Position numbers and translations under genes: made by a program. 39,652 nt of DNA from Clostridium acetireducens DSM 10703 (GTDB lineage Bacteria > Bacillota > Clostridia > Clostridiales > Clostridiaceae): contig NZ_LZFO01000022.1 in NCBI RefSeq assembly GCF_001758365.1, positions 1 through 39,652 on the forward strand. The letters are read 5' to 3'. How positions within the stretch are numbered: the stretch's first letter is position 1; every line of letters begins with the position of its first letter. The notes beneath the pieces were generated by a model. It searched no databases, had not been told where the DNA came from, and saw nothing but the letters and a program-made list of their open reading frames with translations. Shown here piece by piece: positions 34,823-39,652 of the stretch.

Positions 34823-35536
34823 ATGTTTACTAATATTTTAGGGTATAATATTTTTAATCAAGATAAAAAGAAATTTATAGAGTATTTAACAAAATTAAAT
34901 TCTAAAGTACATATTATTTCTGGTAATCCAGAAGTATTATACAATGGACTTAAAGAAAAAAACTTATTTGATAATTTTGTGTCAGAAAATTCTATTATAA
35001 TACCAGATGGAATTGGAACTGTAATAGCATCTAAAATATTAAAAAATCCAGTAAGAGAAAAAATAGCTGGCATAGAAGTAATGGAAGACATTATTAAGTT
35101 TTGTGAAGAAAATAAAAAATCAATATATCTTGTAGGTACTCAAGATGAAATATTAAGAGAATTTATACATAAAATAAAAATTAAATATCCTAATATTATA
35201 ATATTAGGTAGTCATAATGGATATTTTGATTTAGATAATTGTAAACACATTATAGAAGATATAAATAAAAAAAATCCATATGTATTATTTGTGGCAATGG
35301 GTTCTCCAAGACAAGAAAGATTTATTGTAAGGTATATGAGTAAATTAAATTGTAATATATTTATGGGAGTTGGAGGAAGTTTTGATGTATTTGCAGGAAA
35401 AGTTAAAAGAGCTCCTAAATGGATGATAAATTTAGGAATAGAATGGCTTTATAGAGTTATTAAAGAGCCTTATAGAATTAAAAGGCTATCTTCTATACCT
35501 AAGTTTTTAATTAAAGTAATTAAATATAAGACATAG
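34823..35536 (+). CDS. WecG/TagA/CpsF-family glycosyltransferase (GT26)
   Basis: This 237-aa enzyme has the GT26 blocks: ISGNPEVLYNG, IIPDGIGTVIASKIL (catalytic-type Asp D62), REKIAGIEVMEDI, IYLVGTQDEI, SHNGYFD, VLFVAMGSPRQERFI, and MGVGGSFDVFAGKVKRAP. The C-terminal tail (WMINLGIEWLYRVIKEPYRI) is the membrane-docking appendage known from TagA. TagA adds ManNAc to lipid-linked GlcNAc in teichoic acid linkage units; WecG adds ManNAcA in enterobacterial common antigen. Here it probably adds the second sugar, plausibly a ManNAc-type residue such as the WbpI-pathway product. The ATG at 34823 follows AGGAGG. It lies directly after the initiating transferase, as expected for the second step. Confidence 0.91.
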   Translation: MFTNILGYNIFNQDKKKFIEYLTKLNSKVHIISGNPEVLYNGLKEKNLFDNFVSENSIIIPDGIGTVIASKILKNPVREKIAGIEVMEDIIKFCEENKKSIYLVGTQDEILREFIHKIKIKYPNIIILGSHNGYFDLDNCKHIIEDINKKNPYVLFVAMGSPRQERFIVRYMSKLNCNIFMGVGGSFDVFAGKVKRAPKWMINLGIEWLYRVIKEPYRIKRLSSIPKFLIKVIKYKT

Positions 35537-35604
35537 ATTTAAAATTAAAAATAGTATAAATTGCATATATATTACGCATAATAAAATTAAAGGAGTGTGA
35601 TAAT

Positions 35605-36168
35605 ATGCAATTTTATGATGTAATAGAAAATAGAAAAAGCATAAGAAATTTTACAGAAAATCCCATACCAAAAGAAAAAATTGATAAAATGGTTACTGCT
35701 GCTATGATGTCTCCTTCTTGGAAAAATAAAACTTCTTACAAATTTATTATTGTAAGTGATGAACAAAAAAGAAATGAATTAGCTGATACCATAATGAATA
35801 ATACAGGTGAAGCAGCTAATTCAATTAGACAGGCACCAATTACTACCGTAGTAGTAGCAGATCCTAAACTATCAGGAACAATAGATCAAAAAGAATATTA
35901 TTTAGTAGATAGTGCTATAGCTATGGAACATTTTATGCTTTCTGCTACAGCAGAGGGGTATGGAACTTGTTGGATTGGAGCTTTTGATGAAAATAAAGTA
36001 AAAAACATACTTTCAGTGCCTAATAATTTTAAAGTTATAGGAATGACTCCAGTAGGCGAAACCAATGAAAATAAAGCTCATAATCCAAAAAAAGATGTTA
36101 GAGACTATGTATTTATAAATAATTGGAATAATGCATATACAGAAAATAAGGAAATGTTAATGCATTAA
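35605..36168 (+). CDS. Nitroreductase family protein
   Basis: This 187-aa FMN oxidoreductase has the nitroreductase blocks: ENRKSIRNF (phosphate-binding Arg/Ser), MMSPSWKNKTSYKFIIV, the central DSAIAMEHFMLSATAEGYGTC with WIGAF, and VIGMTPVGE. Members reduce nitro groups, quinones or flavins using NAD(P)H; the natural substrate is unknown. The ATG at 35605 has an AAAGGAG site. It is on the same strand as the polysaccharide locus and 68 bases after it, but a hairpin terminator follows it and it has no evident link to glycan synthesis. Confidence 0.88.
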   Translation: MQFYDVIENRKSIRNFTENPIPKEKIDKMVTAAMMSPSWKNKTSYKFIIVSDEQKRNELADTIMNNTGEAANSIRQAPITTVVVADPKLSGTIDQKEYYLVDSAIAMEHFMLSATAEGYGTCWIGAFDENKVKNILSVPNNFKVIGMTPVGETNENKAHNPKKDVRDYVFINNWNNAYTENKEMLMH

Positions 36169-36185
36169 TTTATTATAAAAGATTA

Positions 36186-36230
36186 TGTGGATTATTATTT
36201 AAATTATCCTGATAATAATCCACATTTTTA
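36186..36230 (+). terminator. Rho-independent terminator after the nitroreductase gene
   Basis: TGTGGATTATTAT (36186-36198) pairs exactly with ATAATAATCCACA (36212-36224) around a 13-base loop, followed by TTTTTATT. Confidence 0.85.
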
Positions 36231-36337
36231 TTGTATAGTAAAAATATCACAAAATGGTGTAAATAACTACATAAAGTGATAAAATATAAAGATAAAAGGT
36301 TAATTTATGAATTAATAATATTGGGGGTAAAATAATT

Positions 36338-36970
36338 ATGAAAAATTTAGAAGTAAAAGATTTTATTGATAACCTGAGTTCTAAAGCACCAACACCAGGA
36401 GGTGGTAGTGTAGCTGCTTTATGTGCTTCTTTATCAAGTGCATTAACAGCTATGGTATTTAATTTAACTATAGGAAAAAAAGAATTTTATGAATATGATG
36501 AAGACAAGCAACAAATTGTGGAAGATAGGCTTAAAAAAGTAGAAGAATATAAATATAAAGCTCTTGAACTAGCAGAAGAAGATAGTAAATCTTTTTTATA
36601 CCTTATGAATGCTTTTAAACTTCCAAAATCAACAGAAAAAGAAAAAGAGATAAGGCAAAATACTATAAATAAAGCTTATATAAATGCAGTGGAGGTTCCT
36701 TTTCAATTATTAAGAGAAACTTATGAATTATATGATTGTGTATATTACGCTTGTACCTTAGGAAATAAAACTTTGGTTTCTGATGTTGGAATTGCTGCAA
36801 TTTTAGTACAAGCTGTAATGGAAAGTTGTGCATTAAATATTAAAATAAATATAAAAGGTATAGATAATGAAATATATAATGAAAAATTAAGAAGAAAATG
36901 TGATGATTTAATTATTAATGGAAATAAAAGAAAAATGGAAATAATAAATATTGTAAATTCAAAACTATAA
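36338..36970 (+). CDS. fchA: Cyclodeaminase/cyclohydrolase family protein (FchA-like)
   Basis: This 210-aa protein belongs to the FTCD_C family. The signature PTPGGGSVAAL is at residues 18-28, followed by long helices (FNLTIGKKEFYEY, LAEEDSKSFLYLMNAFKLPK, AVEVPFQLLRE) and the typical DVGIAAILVQAVMESC segment. In clostridia such stand-alone proteins act as methenyl-tetrahydrofolate cyclohydrolase or formimino-tetrahydrofolate cyclodeaminase, in one-carbon or histidine/purine fermentation. No other folate gene is beside it, so the choice cannot be made. The ATG at 36338 follows TTGGGGG. It ends in a two-way palindromic terminator shared with the convergent deacetylase. Confidence 0.88.
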   Translation: MKNLEVKDFIDNLSSKAPTPGGGSVAALCASLSSALTAMVFNLTIGKKEFYEYDEDKQQIVEDRLKKVEEYKYKALELAEEDSKSFLYLMNAFKLPKSTEKEKEIRQNTINKAYINAVEVPFQLLRETYELYDCVYYACTLGNKTLVSDVGIAAILVQAVMESCALNIKINIKGIDNEIYNEKLRRKCDDLIINGNKRKMEIINIVNSKL

Positions 36971-36977
36971 TAATTTA

Positions 36978-37017
36978 CATAAAAATAAGCTATGTTTAAA
37001 CATAGCTTATTTTTATG
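36978..37017. terminator. 40-base perfect palindrome, bidirectional terminator
   Basis: Arms 36978-36997 and 36998-37017 are exact reverse complements with A/T runs at both ends. It serves the cyclodeaminase gene (+) and the deacetylase gene (-), whose last codons at 37013-37017 fall in its right arm. Confidence 0.85.
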
Positions 37018-37912
37018 GTAAATCATCTAAAGTTTTAAAAGTATAACCTTTATCTTTTAAGTCTTTAATTAAAGAATCTAAAATATCAGTATTTGTTTTA
37101 GAAACAGCATGTAATAAATATATGCATCCATTGTGAGTTCTTTCCATTATTATTTTTTTTGCTTTTTCTGCATTAGGTTGATTGTTAATATCCCAATCAT
37201 TATAAGCAAAACTCCAAAATATAGTTTTGTAACCTAAATCTTTAGTATATTGTAAAGACAATTCGCTATACTTTCCCATAGGGGGTCTAAAATATTTAGG
37301 CATTTTTTTACCTGTAATTTCTTCAAAAGCTTTTTCGTTAGTAATTATCTCATTTTTAAACTTTTCTTTACTATTTTTAGCTACTTTAGCCATAGAAGGA
37401 TGAGTTGTAGAGTGATTGCAAACTAAATGACCTTCATCTACCATTCTTTTTATTAAATCTTTATTACTATTTATATAGTGAGTAGTTACAAAAAAAGCTG
37501 CTTTAACCTGATTATCTTTTAAAATATCTAATATTTTAGCAGAAAATCCATTTTCGTAACCTTCGTCAAATGTAATGTATACATCTTTTTTTTCTGTATT
37601 TCCTAAGTAATAACTAGGATATTTGCTTAAAAAACTTTTAGATTCTTTAGGAGGATTAGGAGGAAGCCCATCTTTTCTAGTTTCAAAATACCAATTTAAT
37701 TCCTTAGTTTCTAAAGTATTTGTATTTGTTTCTTTGATTTCAGTTTTTTTAGTATTTTCATTAGTTTGTGTATTGTTATATTGCTTTTCTTCAATTTTTG
37801 ATCCAAAGTTTGAATTTTTAGCACTATTTGTAGTATTATTAATATTAGCGGTTTTACATGCGCCTAAAATTAGGCAAAAAAACATGGAAAAATAAATAAT
37901 GATTTTTTTCAT
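37013..37912 (-). CDS. pdaA: Lipoprotein polysaccharide deacetylase, PdaA-like
   Basis: This 299-aa protein has a lipoprotein signal (KKIIIYFSMFFCLILGAC, lipobox LGAC with Cys19), a Asn/Thr/Lys/Glu-rich linker (about 20-72), and an NodB-type deacetylase domain. Motifs are VYITFDEGYENG (D116), HSTTHP (H167, H171), RPPMGKYSE (from 209), WSFAYNDWD, and LLHAVSKTN (H268). The TFDEGYENG and HAVS forms are those of PdaA, which de-N-acetylates muramic acid to start muramic-delta-lactam formation in the spore cortex. Unlike classic Bacillus PdaA it is predicted to be lipid-anchored. The start ATG at 37912 has AGGTGG upstream. It is transcribed away from the CamA-like gene with 47 bases between starts. 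Sporulation timing is inferred from family. Confidence 0.9.
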   Translation of the reverse strand: MKKIIIYFSMFFCLILGACKTANINNTTNSAKNSNFGSKIEEKQYNNTQTNENTKKTEIKETNTNTLETKELNWYFETRKDGLPPNPPKESKSFLSKYPSYYLGNTEKKDVYITFDEGYENGFSAKILDILKDNQVKAAFFVTTHYINSNKDLIKRMVDEGHLVCNHSTTHPSMAKVAKNSKEKFKNEIITNEKAFEEITGKKMPKYFRPPMGKYSELSLQYTKDLGYKTIFWSFAYNDWDINNQPNAEKAKKIIMERTHNGCIYLLHAVSKTNTDILDSLIKDLKDKGYTFKTLDDLP

Positions 37913-37959
37913 TTTACCACCTACTTTTCTAGATTTTTATAATAATGGAGAGGAAGTAC

Positions 37960-39564
37960 ATGATATATAAAAAAGATATAGATAAGTTTATAAATATTAT
38001 AGAAGATATATATAATGTAATTTTGCAACCTATAGATAGTATATACAAAATTACAGCAATTATAAAATATAAGAGAAAATTAAATATAAAAAATAGCTAT
38101 AATTTTGGGGATTTTTATTATAATATTATGGATAAAAATAAAGAAAAAGGAGTAATATACACGCCAGATTATATTGCAAGATATGTTGTTAAAAATACTA
38201 TATCTAAAGAAAGTATAATAAAAAATCCTTATCTAAAAATAGTAGATCCTGCTTGTGGATGTGGAAATATAATTATAAATTGTTTTAATCATTTAAGAAA
38301 ATTATTTATTGAAAATTTAGATGAGATAAATGAATTTAATAACATAAGTTTAAAAAAAGAAGATATTGATAGGCATATAATATGTAATAATTTATATGGA
38401 TTTGATATAGATATAATAGCTTTAAAAATATTAATAATTGATTTATTTTATTTAAGTGGAATTATAGGAGCTAATTTTTTAAATAGAGATTTTTTGATAG
38501 AATTAGATGATGAAAAATTTGATATATTTATAGGAAATCCTCCTTATGTAGGACATAAATTTATAGATAAAGAATATTCTTCTATTATAAAAAAGAAATA
38601 TTTTAATATATACAAAGATAAAAGTGATTTACATTATTGCTTTTTTTTGCAATCTCTTAATATGCTAAATAAAAAAGGAAAGATATCTTTTATAACTTCT
38701 AGATATTTTTTAGAAGGACCTAGCGGAGAAAATCTTAGAAAAATCTTAAAAAATGTATGTTCAATAAATAAGATAGTAGATTTTTATGGTATTAGACCTT
38801 TCAAAAATATAGGAATAGACCCTTTAATAATATTTTTAATAAATGAGCAAAATTCTAATGAATACATAGAAGTGATAAAGCCTTTAAAAGGCGTAAAAAA
38901 AGACAGTTTTTGCAAATCGGTATTTTTAAACGAAGGAAAAGAGTATGATAAATTTAATATAAATAAAAATAAACTAAATAATAAAGGATGGATACTTAGG
39001 AATAGAGAAGAAATGTGCATAATAAATAAAATAGAAGAAAAAAGTTTTACTACTCTTAATAATATATGCAATAGTTTTCAAGGCATTATTACAGGATGTG
39101 ATAAAGCCTTTGTTGTAAATAAAAAAATAATAGATGAAGAAAATTTAGAAAAAGATATAATAAAGCCTTGGATAAAGAGTAGCTTTATTCAAAAAAATAA
39201 AATTCATAAAAAAGATATGTTTTTAATATATTCAGATTTAATAACTCAAGAGGAAAAATATACTAATATAATAAAACATATATATGATTATAAAGAAAGA
39301 TTAATGAATAGAAGAGAATGTAAAAAAGGAGTTAGACAATGGTATCATTTGCAATGGGGGAGAATTCAAAATATTTTTGAAGATAAAAAAATAGTGTTTC
39401 CTTTTAAATCTAATAAAAATAGATTTGCTTTAGATAAAGGAAGTTATTTTAGTGCGGATATATACTGTTTAACATTAAAGGAAAATGTACCTTTTACATA
39501 TGAATATTTATTATATTTATTAAATGAGGAAATTGCACAATTAAACTTCCTCAATTATATTTAA
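37960..39564 (+). CDS. camA: CamA-like type II adenine DNA methyltransferase, C-terminally truncated
   Basis: This 534-aa protein is an N6-adenine methyltransferase. The SAM site DPACGCGN is at residues 96-103, GFDID at 147-151, and the catalytic NPPY at 193-196 within IGNPPYVGHK. A target-recognition region follows with SFQGIITGCDKAF (from 372) and MNRRECKKGVRQWYHLQWGR (from 449). These blocks and their order closely match my memory of C. difficile CamA (577 aa, NPPY at 165-168, methylates CAAAAA), so this is a CamA relative with about 28 extra N-terminal residues. Similarity stops near YEYLLYLLN (residue 522); 12 unrelated residues and a stop follow, so about 75-85 C-terminal residues are missing. 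ATG 37960 is chosen with GGAGAGGAAG upstream over ATG 37945. No restriction gene is visible. Activity of the shortened protein is uncertain. Confidence 0.85.
   Translation: MIYKKDIDKFINIIEDIYNVILQPIDSIYKITAIIKYKRKLNIKNSYNFGDFYYNIMDKNKEKGVIYTPDYIARYVVKNTISKESIIKNPYLKIVDPACGCGNIIINCFNHLRKLFIENLDEINEFNNISLKKEDIDRHIICNNLYGFDIDIIALKILIIDLFYLSGIIGANFLNRDFLIELDDEKFDIFIGNPPYVGHKFIDKEYSSIIKKKYFNIYKDKSDLHYCFFLQSLNMLNKKGKISFITSRYFLEGPSGENLRKILKNVCSINKIVDFYGIRPFKNIGIDPLIIFLINEQNSNEYIEVIKPLKGVKKDSFCKSVFLNEGKEYDKFNINKNKLNNKGWILRNREEMCIINKIEEKSFTTLNNICNSFQGIITGCDKAFVVNKKIIDEENLEKDIIKPWIKSSFIQKNKIHKKDMFLIYSDLITQEEKYTNIIKHIYDYKERLMNRRECKKGVRQWYHLQWGRIQNIFEDKKIVFPFKSNKNRFALDKGSYFSADIYCLTLKENVPFTYEYLLYLLNEEIAQLNFLNYI
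39525..39553. repeat. Inverted repeat at the CamA-like truncation point
   Basis: TGAGGAA (39525-39531) pairs with TTCCTCA (39547-39553) across a 15-base loop. It sits exactly where similarity to CamA is lost. It may be a mobile-element end or chance. Confidence 0.35.
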
Positions 39565-39652
39565 AAATCATTACTTTTTGTTAATAATTAACTATTTTGT
39601 TCAGAAAAAGATAATAGCAAAGCTAAGGTGCTATTGCACCTGTGGATAACTT
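39565..39652. other. Sequence beyond the CamA-like truncation: hairpin and DnaA-box-like site
   Basis: After the stop, 88 bases do not encode the missing CamA part. They include a perfect 6-bp hairpin AGGTGC/GCACCT with a 4-base loop (39626-39641) and TGTGGATAA (39641-39649), the exact complement of the DnaA-box consensus. A hairpin this close to a broken gene resembles the subterminal hairpin of IS200/IS605-type elements, but no transposase is visible before the window ends. Confidence 0.35.

Noticed and set aside
15153-35536. Locus as a capsule operon with Wzz/tyrosine kinase control
   Set aside because: No Wzz-like chain-length regulator, BY-kinase or phosphatase gene is present.
37623-37895. 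90-residue open frame on the + strand opposite the pdaA-like gene
   Set aside because: It is the antisense of the repetitive Asn/Thr/Lys/Glu linker, has no ribosome site and a composition typical of a shadow frame.
37960-39564. CamA-like gene as part of a full restriction-modification or BREX/DISARM system
   Set aside because: No nuclease, helicase or other defence gene lies beside it within the window; the left neighbour is a spore-cortex deacetylase.
39641-39649. DnaA-box-like TGTGGATAA as a replication origin
   Set aside because: Only one box is visible, with no cluster, no dnaA/dnaN and no plasmid replication gene in the window.

Overview
The window is very AT-rich (roughly three quarters A+T by eye). 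It has strong AGGAGG-type ribosome sites, many GTG/TTG starts and clostridial housekeeping genes (mutS2, a Ptb-family acyltransferase, an FchA-like cyclodeaminase, a PdaA-like spore-cortex deacetylase, a CamA-like methyltransferase). This points to a spore-forming Clostridium in the broad sense; I cannot name the species. No rRNA, tRNA, CRISPR array or complete insertion sequence is visible.

Layout. (1) 1-5197: a U32-family protein that has lost its N-terminus, then mutS2 and a DUF523 gene, tightly packed. (2) 5204-9958: separately promoted metabolic genes: an FMN alpha-hydroxy-acid oxidoreductase with an N-terminal cysteine cluster, a Ptb-like phosphate acyltransferase, an unrecognised 275-aa protein, and a convergent Orn/Lys/Arg decarboxylase. 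(3) 10155-14835: bL25/Ctc, a phosphoglucomutase, a TPR protein and galU; the mutase and galU together give glucose-1-phosphate and UDP-glucose. (4) 15153-35536: a roughly 20-kb surface-polysaccharide locus, all on the + strand. (5) 35605-37912: a nitroreductase, a cyclodeaminase and, on the minus strand, a lipoprotein polysaccharide deacetylase. (6) 37960-39564: an adenine methyltransferase resembling C. difficile CamA, cut off near its C-terminus.

How the polysaccharide locus seems to work. Five genes match in family the five steps of the WbpA-WbpB-WbpE-WbpD-WbpI route from UDP-GlcNAc to UDP-2,3-diacetamido-2,3-dideoxy-mannuronic acid: 6-dehydrogenase (18222), 3-oxidoreductase (19597), aminotransferase (17021), N-acetyltransferase (20731) and 2-epimerase (26429). 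A membrane 4,6-dehydratase (15153) and a second DegT aminotransferase (28753) could make a separate 4-amino-4,6-dideoxy sugar. A monotopic phosphoglycosyl transferase (34127) would start the lipid-linked chain. A WecG/TagA enzyme and five other glycosyltransferases would extend it, a MurJ-type flippase would export it, and two O-antigen polymerase/ligase-like membrane proteins would polymerise or transfer it.

Both window edges fall just outside genes that have lost conserved sequence (U32 at its N-terminus, CamA-like at its C-terminus), so the edges may mark insertion or rearrangement points, or contig ends at repeats. The most interesting items are the truncated CamA-like orphan methyltransferase, the di-N-acetyl-uronic-acid/amino-sugar locus, and several very long perfect palindromes between genes.
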